Below, piece after piece: positions 18,188 to 27,768 of a DNA stretch of 64,000 nucleotides. The notes below the pieces were generated by a model. It did no database searches. It was not told the DNA's origin and worked only from the letters and a program-made list of their open reading frames with translations. The translations under genes and the position numbers were made by a program. This stretch comes from Pseudomonas neustonica (lineage in GTDB: Bacteria; Pseudomonadota; Gammaproteobacteria; Pseudomonadales; Pseudomonadaceae): NCBI RefSeq assembly GCF_003797945.1, contig NZ_RKKU01000006.1, positions 1 to 64,000 on the forward strand, written 5' to 3'. How positions within the stretch are numbered: position 1 is the stretch's first letter; every line of letters begins with the position of its first letter.

Positions 18188-19588
18188 TCACGCCGGTGGG
18201 TTAACCCCAATACCCAAGGCCATCAGCAAACCGATGGACAGCAGGCAGGCAATAACCGGGACCAGTACGGTTACCACAAACAGATCTTTATAGGCCTGTT
18301 TGTGGGTCAGCCCCATGATCATCAGGGTTGCAATGACCGCACCGCAATGTGGCAATGAATCCAGACCACCGGCGGCAATAGCCGAAATACGGTGCAGTAT
18401 CTCTGGCTCAACGCCCATTTCCAGATACTTTGGCGCCAGAGTCTGCATGAAAATCTGCAGGCCACCAGAGGATGAACCGACAATAGCCGACACCACGCTG
18501 ACAGAGGCAAATACCGACAGCAACGGTGGCATATCGACATTCAGAATCCACTGCGCAAAGTGTGCAAAACCGGGGGTCTGGGTTACCACGCCGCCAAAAC
18601 CGATCACCGCTGCGGTGTTAAGCAAAGGCATGATTGAGTCATCAGCACCCTGGCCGAAAACTTGCGCGGCGTTACGACGCAGACGCGGAAACAGCACAAC
18701 GCAGGTCAACGAGCCCAAAATCAGCGCCATGCTCGGCCACACGATCGGCTGCGAGGCACTGAACAGCAACACCTTGCCAACCACACTGTCGCCAGCAGAC
18801 CAGTCCGCCAGACTCAGCAGCAGACGCGGCAGCATGATCACGCCCAAGACGACCACCATCGGCACCATCGCCATCATCCAGGGCGGAGCTTCAGTGGTAT
18901 TGTCAGCCAACTGCTCCATGCGCAAATCCTGAGCATTCTCGACAAAGCCTTCACCGGTCAGTCGGGCTTTTTTCCACTGATGCTCGACATACCACATGCC
19001 CAAACCGGCCATAACCAGCGCCGCAAAGATGCCGATCCAACCGCCCGCAAAGAGATCGGTCCCCAGTGAACTGGCGGCAATAACGTTATGAATGGAGGGT
19101 GTGCCCGGCAACGCAGTCATAGTGAAGGTACCAGCACCGATGGAGGTCGCCGCCACCCACAAGCGCTTGGGCAGGTTGGCTTCACGCATCAGGGTGATAC
19201 CCAGCGGGTACATGGTGAATACCACGACAAAGACCACTACCCCACCATAGGTCAGCAACGCACAGACGATCATGCCCACCAGCAGCGTATGTTTCACGCC
19301 CAGACTGCGGGTAATCGCCATGGCGATACTTTTGGCGGCCTGACTGGTCGCCATGACCTTGCCGAAGATGGCACCACAGAGGAACAGCAGGAAAAATTTA
19401 CCTGCAAAGGTGAAAGCACCCAAGGCACCAAAGGGATAAAACTCCAGCAGTGTTTGCGAGACCAGAAGCCCATTGGTCAATGCTACTACCAGCGCACAAA
19501 TCAGAGACGCGATGAAAATATTGATGCCGCGCAACGCCATGTATATCAACAGCGCGAGGCCAACGAGCAAGCCGAGGTTTCCGAGCAT
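18188..19588 (-). CDS. GntP-family permease
   Basis: 466 residues and strongly hydrophobic throughout, with a dozen or more membrane segments. Family-like stretches are LGLLVGLALLIYMALRGINI at the start, GAGTFTMTALPGTPS, IVGSSSGGLQIF and AAGGLDSLPHCGAVI. GntP-family members carry gluconate or other hydroxy/keto acids with protons, or short carboxylates. No catabolic gene is adjacent, so the substrate is open. A TTG six bases further upstream is also in frame. AAGGATTG directly before ATG 19588 supports this start. It is a single-gene unit facing away from oprI. Confidence 0.85.
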   Translation of the reverse strand: MLGNLGLLVGLALLIYMALRGINIFIASLICALVVALTNGLLVSQTLLEFYPFGALGAFTFAGKFFLLFLCGAIFGKVMATSQAAKSIAMAITRSLGVKHTLLVGMIVCALLTYGGVVVFVVVFTMYPLGITLMREANLPKRLWVAATSIGAGTFTMTALPGTPSIHNVIAASSLGTDLFAGGWIGIFAALVMAGLGMWYVEHQWKKARLTGEGFVENAQDLRMEQLADNTTEAPPWMMAMVPMVVVLGVIMLPRLLLSLADWSAGDSVVGKVLLFSASQPIVWPSMALILGSLTCVVLFPRLRRNAAQVFGQGADDSIMPLLNTAAVIGFGGVVTQTPGFAHFAQWILNVDMPPLLSVFASVSVVSAIVGSSSGGLQIFMQTLAPKYLEMGVEPEILHRISAIAAGGLDSLPHCGAVIATLMIMGLTHKQAYKDLFVVTVLVPVIACLLSIGLLMALGIGVNPPA

Positions 19589-19730
19589 GGTCAATCCTTA
19601 TAGTTATTTGCCTGCGACACATTACCTCACCAGCGTGTCAAAACAAGCAAATACCCCCCGGATTACACAGGTTGATTGGCACTTATAAGGAGGGATTTAC
19701 GACCTACTGGCTTTCATCCCTGATGTCAGC

Positions 19731-19746
19731 TGCTACTATTAACAGC
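19731..19746 (+). promoter_or_regulatory. Extended -10 promoter candidate for oprI
   Basis: TGCTACTAT (19731-19739) matches an extended -10 element (TGnTAnnAT-like) without a good -35. Transcription would begin around 19746, giving a leader of about 107 bases that contains the large inverted repeat at 19754-19819. Predicted by eye only. Confidence 0.45.
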
Positions 19747-19753
19747 GCTAGCC

Positions 19754-19819
19754 AAGAACGCACTGCAAAGGCCCTGAGGAACTCATAATTTAAAGTCGGG
19801 TCTTTAGCAGTGCGTTCTT
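19754..19819 (+). repeat. 13-base inverted repeat in the oprI leader
   Basis: AAGAACGCACTGC at 19754-19766 is perfectly complementary to GCAGTGCGTTCTT at 19807-19819, with a 40-base loop. In the mRNA it would form a long stem ending 33 bases before the oprI start codon. The 3' arm is followed by ATTAGC, not a T-run, so it does not look like a terminator. A role in mRNA stability is plausible for this very abundant lipoprotein. Confidence 0.65.
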
Positions 19820-19852
19820 ATTAGCAAGGACTTTTATATCAAGGGGAAGTAT

Positions 19853-20107
19853 ATGAAAACTGCATTGAAAGTATCTGCTGTAGCTCTCGCTGCCTTACTG
19901 GCTGCGGGTTGTAGCAACAACATGGAAAAGGAAATGAGCGCGCGGGTAGCCGCAAATGAAAACGCAACTGCAAGCGCTCAAGCTCGTGCTGATGAAGCCT
20001 ATCGCAAAGCGACCGAAGCTCTGACTGCCGCTCAACGCGCCCAGCAGACTGCAGACGAAGCAAACGAGCGCGCTATGCGTATGCTCGATCGCGCCAGCCG
20101 CAAGTAA
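19853..20107 (+). CDS. oprI: Major outer-membrane lipoprotein OprI (Lpp family)
   Basis: 84 residues. The signal peptide (about residues 1-19) has lipobox LAAGC with Cys20. The mature part is an Ala-rich heptad coiled coil ([20 protein letters not shown]) ending in RMLDRASRK. The terminal Lys can be joined to peptidoglycan by L,D-transpeptidases. GGGGAAG precedes the ATG. An L,D-transpeptidase gene converges on it 26 bases away, which is functionally suggestive. A structured leader lies upstream. Confidence 0.95.
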   Translation: MKTALKVSAVALAALLAAGCSNNMEKEMSARVAANENATASAQARADEAYRKATEALTAAQRAQQTADEANERAMRMLDRASRK

Positions 20108-20122
20108 CACGCTGGACTGCTG

Positions 20123-20151
20123 CCTGTTCGGCCTTATATCGGCCGAGCAGG
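20123..20151. terminator. Hairpin between oprI and the L,D-transpeptidase gene
   Basis: CCTGTTCGGCC pairs with GGCCGAGCAGG (one G:U) around a 7-base loop, 15 bases after the oprI stop and overlapping the last codons of the convergent gene. There is no long T-run, so terminator function is uncertain. Confidence 0.4.
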
Positions 20152-21072
20152 TTGTCCAATCACCCCGGGTATACCACTTTCCGCGTAGACCAGATCACGA
20201 ATAGCCTCCCAGTCCAGCTTGAACCCTCTTACCTTGTCGCTTTGCTCTGCCAATAACGCCTGAATAGCGCCCTGCTTATCCAGCGTCGACGGCATACCAT
20301 GTTCATCAAGCGGCGTGTGTACTTCAAGATAGAGCTGACCATCCACTACGCCCAACTTGTAAGGCTGGTTCACGATGGTGACAGTCGCACCTACCGGCAC
20401 CTGCGGAAACAGCTCAGTGATGTCCTGATTACGCATACGGAAGCAACCGTGACTTACCCGTGTCCCTATGCCGAAGGTTTTATTGGTGCCATGGATAACG
20501 TAGCCACTCATCGCCAGGTTCATTTTGAATGGCCCCATGGGGTTGTCAGGCCCTGGCGGCACCACCGAAGGTAAGGGGTCGCCGTTGGCTGCGTGCTCTT
20601 CAAGAATCGACTTGGGGGGATACCAGGATGGATTCTCCTGCTTGCGTAATATGCGCGTCTGCCCCAAGGGCGAAGACCAGCCTTCCCGCCCAATGCCTAC
20701 TGGATAGCTGGATACCCGCTCGCCACCCTTGTGGAAATAATACATGCGAAACTCAGGCAGATTGATTACCACGCCATCGTGTTCCGCCACGGGCAGAACG
20801 TGCTCACCTGGCAGAATTATCTCAGTGCCCTCGCCCGGCAACCAGGGATCGATACCGGGATTGGCGGCAATCATTTCCAGGTAACCGTAACCCAAATTGC
20901 TACCCAGGTCGGCAAAGGTATCTTCATAGCTTGCCCGGTGTATTTCCATCTGCCCAATCACATCCTGCTCAGGACTTTCCAACACATAATCATTGGCCTG
21001 AACCATCGTCACCTGAGACACCAGGGTGGCAGCTACAGCCAGTACTGTCAGTGCGGGACGAAAGACACTCAT
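20134..21072 (-). CDS. Periplasmic L,D-transpeptidase (YkuD/ErfK family)
   Basis: 312 residues. A signal peptide (about 1-27) is followed by a LysM-like segment (GYGYLEMIAANPGIDPWLPG) and a YkuD catalytic domain with GVVINLPEFRMYYF, YVIHGTN and the active site GTRVSHGCFRMRN (catalytic Cys and His). Such enzymes form 3-3 crosslinks or attach Lpp-type lipoproteins to murein. OprI next door is a likely partner, but that is an inference. A longer frame starts at 21093. AGGAG seven bases before ATG 21072 is decisive. The start overlaps the stop of the upstream gene by four bases. Confidence 0.92.
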   Translation of the reverse strand: MSVFRPALTVLAVAATLVSQVTMVQANDYVLESPEQDVIGQMEIHRASYEDTFADLGSNLGYGYLEMIAANPGIDPWLPGEGTEIILPGEHVLPVAEHDGVVINLPEFRMYYFHKGGERVSSYPVGIGREGWSSPLGQTRILRKQENPSWYPPKSILEEHAANGDPLPSVVPPGPDNPMGPFKMNLAMSGYVIHGTNKTFGIGTRVSHGCFRMRNQDITELFPQVPVGATVTIVNQPYKLGVVDGQLYLEVHTPLDEHGMPSTLDKQGAIQALLAEQSDKVRGFKLDWEAIRDLVYAESGIPGVIGQPARPI

Positions 21073-21413
21073 GCATTCACTCCTGGTAGACACATAGTCA
21101 TGACAATCTGCGGATGCTCATCCTGACCCGGGGCAGCCGCGCGCGGGCGAACAGGCTGGCGCCCCTTGCGCAACTCACCTGCCAGGCTCAGGCAGGCAGG
21201 GCAAACCGCCGCCATCACCTGCCGACTCACTTCACGATAAATAGGACGGGACGGTAACAGGTCGCCACACAGGGTACGTTCACGGGGCACATCAAGACGC
21301 AAATTGATGTCCACCAGGTGAAGGTGCCAAGGGTCCTTAACAAACAGGTCCTGTTGCTCATCTTGCTCAACAATACACCAGCGCCTGGCAATCCAGGACA
21401 CACTTACAGCCAC
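21069..21413 (-). CDS. Conserved hypothetical protein between tesA and the L,D-transpeptidase
   Basis: 114 residues starting with GTG, with AGGAG seven bases upstream. No known domain is recognised. The protein has a CGDLLPSRPIYREVSRQ stretch and a lone AAVCPACLSLAGELRKG segment with a CPAC pair, suggesting possible metal or redox use. It lacks a signal peptide or membrane segment. It lies 27 bases after tesA and overlaps the transpeptidase start (ATGA), so the three form one operon. From memory a similar small gene holds this place in P. aeruginosa. Confidence 0.7.
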   Translation of the reverse strand: MAVSVSWIARRWCIVEQDEQQDLFVKDPWHLHLVDINLRLDVPRERTLCGDLLPSRPIYREVSRQVMAAVCPACLSLAGELRKGRQPVRPRAAAPGQDEHPQIVMTMCLPGVNA

Positions 21414-21440
21414 ACAGACTCTCCTACCAATATGGACAGC

Positions 21441-22061
21441 TCAGGGCTGCTTAACAAGCCAGTCGCTGATCGGCGGCCAGGCGTTTTTCAAAATTCCGGG
21501 TTGCCCCTGGGCGTTGGGGTGAACCCCATCCCCCTGCATCAGTTCGGGTATACCTGCCACGCCCTCCAGCACAAAAGGCACCAGGGCAACCTGCGGTTCT
21601 GCGCCAAGAGTGCGATACACCTGTTCAAAGGCCTCGGTGTAGCGCACACCGTAATTAGGCGGAATACGCATACCCAGCAAGATGACATCAGCACCGGTCT
21701 GTGCTGAGGCCTCGATCATCGCGGAAAGATTCTGTTGCATTTTATCTGGAGCAAGACCGCGCAAGCCATCATTACCGCCCAATTCGATGATCACCAGCTC
21801 AGGCTCGTGCTGCTGTAAAAGCCGCGGCAGGCGGGCCAGCCCGCCCGCAGTGGTATCCCCACTTACCGACGCATTGACCACCGGCACATCGACTGATTCC
21901 TCGCGTAAACGCGCCTCCAACAGACTCACCCAGCCACGCTCAAGTTCCAGACCGAAAGCCGCACTGATACTATCACCCACTATCAGAATGCCCTGCGCAG
22001 AGGCAGGCAGCGTCACCAGCGACAACAGGATTGCCGCCAGGCAGTTTTTCCAGGGTTTCAT
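21441..22061 (-). CDS. tesA: Periplasmic lysophospholipase/arylesterase TesA
   Basis: 206 residues. A signal peptide (MKPWKNCLAAILLSLVTLPA) precedes an SGNH hydrolase domain: block I GDSISAAFGL with nucleophile Ser, block III GGNDGLRG, and block V DGVHPN with the Asp/His pair. TesA hydrolyses acyl-thioesters and lysophospholipids in the periplasm. The frame extends upstream to 22295 but would cross the divergent ABC gene. ATG 22061 places the signal peptide properly. Its start codon is only 13 bases from that of the ABC ATPase gene. Confidence 0.93.
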   Translation of the reverse strand: MKPWKNCLAAILLSLVTLPASAQGILIVGDSISAAFGLELERGWVSLLEARLREESVDVPVVNASVSGDTTAGGLARLPRLLQQHEPELVIIELGGNDGLRGLAPDKMQQNLSAMIEASAQTGADVILLGMRIPPNYGVRYTEAFEQVYRTLGAEPQVALVPFVLEGVAGIPELMQGDGVHPNAQGQPGILKNAWPPISDWLVKQP

Positions 22062-22074
22062 CAGGTCAGATACC

Positions 22075-22751
<677 letters not shown>

Positions 22752-22755
<4 letters not shown>

Positions 22756-25253
22756 GCAGCTTTAACAGCCCCGCGCTGGCAATGCGCCTGCTGGGCCGCG
22801 AGTGGCGCTCGGGTGAGCTCAGGGTGTTAGTGCTGGCATTGCTCATTGCGGTCACCATCAGCACCGCTATCAGCTTTTTTACCAATCGCCTTGAACGCAG
22901 CATGACCAGCCGTGCGGCAGAGTTTCTTGGCGCCGACATGGTCATCTCCTCGCGCAGCCCGTTACCTGACCTGTACGCCCAGCAGGCCAGCGAACAGGGA
23001 TTACAGACCAGCGCGCAAGTTGGCTTCTCCAGCGTCATGGCGACCGATGCGCAAATGCAGCTGAGCAGCGTCAAGGCAGTTGAAGCAGGCTACCCGCAAC
23101 GCGGCGAGTTACGGATAACCGACCAGCCGTTCGGCGACGAGCGCAGCACCCAAACCATCCCCGCCCCTGGCGAAATCTGGATTGAACCGAGACTGTTAAA
23201 CCAGCTCGAGCTGAACGTTGGCGACAGTCTGGACGTAGGCTACGCCACACTGCGTATCAGCGCACTGGTTACCCATGAGCCGGATCGAGCTGGCGATTTT
23301 TACAGCCTGTCGCCTAGCGTACTGATGAATCTCGCGGACTTGCCCGCCACCCGCATCGTGCAACCCGGCAGCCGGGTCACCTATCGACTGCTGCTCAGCG
23401 GCGGCGAACAAACGCTGAATAACTACCGCGACTGGCTAGAACCGCGTCTTGAAGTAAATCAGAAGCTAACGACGGTTACCGATGACAACCGCCAGATTGG
23501 CAGCGCGCTTGATCGTGCCAACCAGTTCCTGGGGCTCTCCAGTATTGCCGCCGTGGTATTGGCGGGCGTAGCAGTCGCCCTTTCGGCCGGGCGCTTTGCC
23601 GTGCGCCACTTTGACGCCAGCGCCCTGCTGCGGTGTATGGGGTTATCGCGGCACCAGGTACTTAAGCTGTTTCTCTACCAATTATTGCTGCTCGGTACAT
23701 TGGCTACAGCCGCTGGGCTGCTGACGGGCTGGCTGGTGCAGTGGGGCCTGATTGCGTTGCTACGGGATCTGTTGCCGCCAGATCTTCCCGCTCCAGGCCT
23801 CAAGCCATTATGGATAGGCGCAGCGACCGGCTTTACTGCACTCATCGGTTTTGCCCTGCCGCCATTACTGCGTCTGGGCCGCGTAGCCCCCTTGCGCGTC
23901 TTGCGCCGCGACCTGGCGCCGATGCCCAGCAGCAGCTGGCTGATCTACGGTCTTGCGCTGTTCGCGCTCTGCCTGCTGATGTGGCAGTTCACCGGTAACC
24001 TCTCGCTAACGCTCTCCATGGTATTTGGCGGCGCGGCTGCAGCGGTTGTGCTAGGAGTGCTGGCCTGGTTGTTACTGCGCAGCTTTGCCGGTCCGCTGGG
24101 CCGCGCTGGCCTGGCCTGGCGTTTGGGCAGTGGCGAACTGCTCAAGCAACCCAGCGCTGCAGCCACCCAGATTCTCGCTTTTGGCCTGATCTTCATGAGC
24201 ATGCTGGTGGTCGTAATTCTGCGCACGGAATTACTCACCACTTGGCAGGATCAACTGCCGCCAGACTCTCCCAACCACTTCGCGCTCAACATACTGCCAG
24301 ACGAAGCGGAGGCCTTTGCCGCGCAGCTGGAATCCATAGGCGCCTCCAGCGCACCGCTCTATCCGGTCACACCCGGACGCCTGGTCAGCATCAACGAGCA
24401 GCCGGTCCGTGAGCAAGTCACCAAAGAGAGTCAGGGGGAACGTGCGATTAACCGCGATCTCAGCCTGACCTGGTCAGCCGATCTGGCGGCGGATAACACG
24501 CTGCGTGAAGGTCAATGGTGGGGCGAACAGACCGCTGAAGGCCCACTAGTATCGGTCGAAGCGGATCTCGCTGATAGCCTGGGCATCAAGCTGGGCGATG
24601 CGCTTGGCTTTGTCATTGCCGGTCAAACACTGGAAGCCCGCGTCAGCAGCATTCGCAAGGTGGAATGGGATAACTTCACCCCCAACTTCTACATGGTGTT
24701 TTCACCCGGCAGCCTGGACAACCTGCCCGCATCGCTACTGACCAGTTTCTATTTGCCAACCAGTGAACGCGACTCTCTGCGGCAATTGACGCGCGCCTTC
24801 CCGGCCATGACCTTACTCGAAGTAGAGCCCATCCTTGAGCAGATCCGCAGCATTCTGGCTCAAGTCACCCTGGCGGTAGAGTACGTTCTGGTGTTTGTCC
24901 TATTGGCGGGCCTCACGGTGTTGTTTGCTGCCTTGCAAGCAACCCTCGACCAGCGCCTCTACCAGGGCGCCCTGCTGCGCACTCTGGGCGCCAAGAAAGC
25001 ACTGCTGCGCCGTGCCAACTGGCTGGAGTTCAGCCTGCTGGGCTTACTGTCCGGCCTGATGGCCGTGGTTGCCAGTGAGTTGGCCACCTGGGCCTTGTAT
25101 CGCTTTGCGCTGGACCTGCAATGGCAGCCGCACCTCTTGTTCTGGCTGCTAACGCCGCTTTGCGCGGCACTACTCATTGGATTTGCCGGTGCCCTCGGCA
25201 CGCGTGCCGTGGTGAACCAAAGCCCGATGCGGCTGATCAACCGGAGTCACTAA
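22752..25253 (+). CDS. FtsX-type ABC permease (YbbP-like)
   Basis: 833 residues starting with GTG that overlaps the ATPase stop (GTGA). One N-terminal membrane segment (about 28-45) is followed by a large periplasmic MacB-like domain. Two blocks of FtsX-type membrane helices with a second periplasmic domain between them come next. The C-terminal block includes LVFVLLAGLTVLFAALQAT and ALLRTLGAKKALLRR, the coupling motif typical of FtsX/MacB permeases. The TesA-YbbA-YbbP neighbourhood is common in proteobacteria. It may extract lipid-like or toxic molecules from the inner membrane, but the substrate is unknown. Confidence 0.92.
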
Positions 25254-25254
25254 A

Positions 25255-25749
25255 ATGAGTCGCTATCGCCCACCGCGCAGTGCGGGCACGCCACTGATAA
25301 CCGCGACCGGCGCGCAACGCTTGCGTGACGAGTTGGACGAACTCTGGCGGGTCAAGCGCCCAGCGGTTACTCAAGCAGTCAGCGAAGCGGCTGCCCTGGG
25401 TGATCGGTCGGAGAATGCCGAGTACATCTACGGCAAGAAGATGCTGCGAGAAATCGACAGCCGCGTACGTTTTTTACGCAAGCGACTGGAAGCACTGAAA
25501 GTAGTAGACCAACCACCCAGCGATCCAACAAAGATCTATTTCAGCGCCTATGTTGAGCTGGAGGACGAAGATGGCAAAGCACTGTGCGTGCGCATTGTTG
25601 GCCCCGACGAAATAGACCCCAAACAGCAACACATCAGTATCGATAGTCCCATGGCCCGGGCACTACTGGGCAAAACACTGGACGATGAAATCTGCGTACA
25701 GGCACCCGGTGGTGAGCGCCTGTACTGGGTAACAGCCATTCGCTATTGA
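25255..25749 (+). CDS. greB: Transcription elongation factor GreB
   Basis: 164 residues. The N-terminal coiled coil inserts into the RNA polymerase secondary channel and has the acidic tip LGDRSENAEYIYGKK, whose D and E residues drive cleavage of backtracked RNA. YIYGKK distinguishes GreB from GreA. The C-terminal FKBP-like domain ends GERLYWVTAIRY. It begins one base after the permease stop, with GGAG upstream. Its last seven bases overlap the end of the convergent antiporter gene. Confidence 0.95.
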   Translation: MSRYRPPRSAGTPLITATGAQRLRDELDELWRVKRPAVTQAVSEAAALGDRSENAEYIYGKKMLREIDSRVRFLRKRLEALKVVDQPPSDPTKIYFSAYVELEDEDGKALCVRIVGPDEIDPKQQHISIDSPMARALLGKTLDDEICVQAPGGERLYWVTAIRY

Positions 25750-27641
25750 GCGTCGGGCAGCTGAGGCTTAACCTCCTGCTCGCTACGCTCCTGTTCGCGC
25801 TTGGCAACCGCGACCACATCAGCTGCCTTTTCATCCTGCGCTGTCGCCAGATAGATCAGTGTCCAGCCCGCTTCCGGCACCAACTCCAAGCCAGGACTGA
25901 GCACCCGCAAGCGGCGCTCCGGCGTAAGCGCCAACAGCGCGATACGATTTTTGCCCGCGTCTTCCTGCCACTTTTCATAGCTGAAACCTTCACTCAGCGT
26001 GGTCGCTTTGAAGCGTGCGCCCTGACTGATGAGGCTCGACAGCTTACCGAACGTTAAGCCTTCCTCGCCAAAGGGAAGCCCTTCGTGCTTGGACGAAATC
26101 TGCATGCGTTCGTTGGTGCCGGCCCGCTCGTTGCGCACCGTGAAAATACGGTGGGCCGGGAAGTCACGACGAAAATGCTGGTTGAGCAAGGCGTTCCATT
26201 CGCGTTCAGGCGTTAGCGTCAAGAGCGTACCCAGCCCGGCCAGATCCAGATTGCTATCGACTGTCGCAGACAGCGGATTACCACGCAAAGTGCGCAGCCC
26301 CTTCATGCGCGCCTGGCGAACCGAATCCCAATGCGTATCGACTACCAACAGGGGCACCTCAAGACGCTGCAGTACCTCACCCAGTGCCCTGGACACCTGG
26401 TTAGCGCCAATTAGTAGAATGCCGCGGCGCTCTGGCTCGGTTACTTTCAGCAAGCCAGCGATCGAGCGCGCCGTGGCACTCTGGAATACCACGGTGCCGA
26501 TAATGACAGCAAAGGTTAGCGCGCTGACCAGCGCAGCATCTTCGTAGCCAGACTGCTCCAGCCGTAACGCAAACAATGCGGACACCGCTGCCGCCACAAT
26601 GCCGCGCGGTCCGACCCAGGCGACCATAGCGCGCTCCTGCCAACTCAGCTCGCTACCGATACTGCTGATCCATACCGCCAACGGGCGCGCTACAAACTGA
26701 ATCACGGCCAGCAACGCCAACGCAGGCAAACCCAACGCCAACAAGGCATCCAGATCAAGCCGTGCAGCCAGCAGGATAAATAATCCCGAGATGAGCAGTA
26801 CTGACAGGTGCTCCTTGAACACCAGAATTTCTTCGATATCGATACCCTTGGCGTTCGCCAGCCAGATACCCATGATAGTCACGGTCAACAAACCTGATTC
26901 ATGGGCGATCTCGTTGGATACCGAGAACATCACCAACACCAACGCCAGTGATGCCAGCACTTCGAGGTACTCGGGCACCCAACGCCTGCGCATCGCCGTT
27001 GCCATCAGGAAGCCACCCAGAATACCGGCGATTGCGCCAACACCGATGACCTCAACGAAGATCAACAAACTGGCCATAAAACCGTTGTGTCCGGCCGCCT
27101 GCGAAACAATCCATTCGTACACCAACACCGCCAGCAGCGCGCCGATCGGATCGATCAGAATACCTTCCCAGCGCAAGACTTTAGATATCCGCGGCGTAGC
27201 GCGCAGCGTGCGCAACATAGGCACGACAACGGTCGGCCCGGTAACCACCACCAAGGCGCCAAACAAGGCAGACAATGCCACATCAAGACCGATCAACCAG
27301 TAGCAGGCCAGACTGATGACGCCCCAGGTCACCAGTGCCCCTACTGTCACCAACTTGCGCACGACCGGGCCGGTTTCTTTCAACTGCTCGAATTTGAGCG
27401 TCAGGCTGCCTTCAAACAGGATCAATGCAACACAGAGGGAAACAATGGGGAACAGCAGGTCGCCCAGAAACTCATCCGGCTTGATCACCCCGAGCACGGG
27501 GCCAACGACAATACCGATGAGCAACAGGAAAAGAATTGCCGGCAAGCGCAAGCGCCAGGCCATCAGTTGACAGATTAAGCTGACCAGGGCGATACCCGCC
27601 AACGTCAGGGCTGGCGGGATCTGGCTTGCTAGGTCACTCAC
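25743..27641 (-). CDS. CPA1-type Na+(K+)/H+ antiporter with a C-terminal nucleotide-binding domain
   Basis: 632 residues. About 12 membrane segments occupy residues 10-395, including LILFEGSLTL, ALVVVTGPTVVVPMLR, GILIDPIGALLAVLV (the Asp of the ion site) and VGPRGIVAAAVSALFAL. A TrkA-N-like Rossmann domain follows (about 410-530; ILLIGANQVSRALGEVL, VVDTHWDSVRQARMKGLRTL), then a domain of about 100 residues. This architecture is that of NhaP/KefB-like antiporters controlled by nucleotide. Ion preference cannot be told. It converges on greB with a seven-base overlap of the coding ends. Confidence 0.88.
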   Translation of the reverse strand: MSDLASQIPPALTLAGIALVSLICQLMAWRLRLPAILFLLLIGIVVGPVLGVIKPDEFLGDLLFPIVSLCVALILFEGSLTLKFEQLKETGPVVRKLVTVGALVTWGVISLACYWLIGLDVALSALFGALVVVTGPTVVVPMLRTLRATPRISKVLRWEGILIDPIGALLAVLVYEWIVSQAAGHNGFMASLLIFVEVIGVGAIAGILGGFLMATAMRRRWVPEYLEVLASLALVLVMFSVSNEIAHESGLLTVTIMGIWLANAKGIDIEEILVFKEHLSVLLISGLFILLAARLDLDALLALGLPALALLAVIQFVARPLAVWISSIGSELSWQERAMVAWVGPRGIVAAAVSALFALRLEQSGYEDAALVSALTFAVIIGTVVFQSATARSIAGLLKVTEPERRGILLIGANQVSRALGEVLQRLEVPLLVVDTHWDSVRQARMKGLRTLRGNPLSATVDSNLDLAGLGTLLTLTPEREWNALLNQHFRRDFPAHRIFTVRNERAGTNERMQISSKHEGLPFGEEGLTFGKLSSLISQGARFKATTLSEGFSYEKWQEDAGKNRIALLALTPERRLRVLSPGLELVPEAGWTLIYLATAQDEKAADVVAVAKREQERSEQEVKPQLPDAQ

Positions 27642-27768
27642 GGCACCTCCAGTTTACAATTATAGGACACGGGCATATCGATTTTTGTATTCAGCGCAAA
27701 TCGCACATCACCCCGCCAATACGGCGCGCGGCGCGACATCTTAGCAGCCCGCGCGGCGCATGCCAGCG

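Noticed and set aside
19088-19603. 171-codon plus-strand frame opposite the GntP permease
   Set aside because: The His/Gln/Arg-rich product is typical of the antisense of a membrane protein gene. No start signal.
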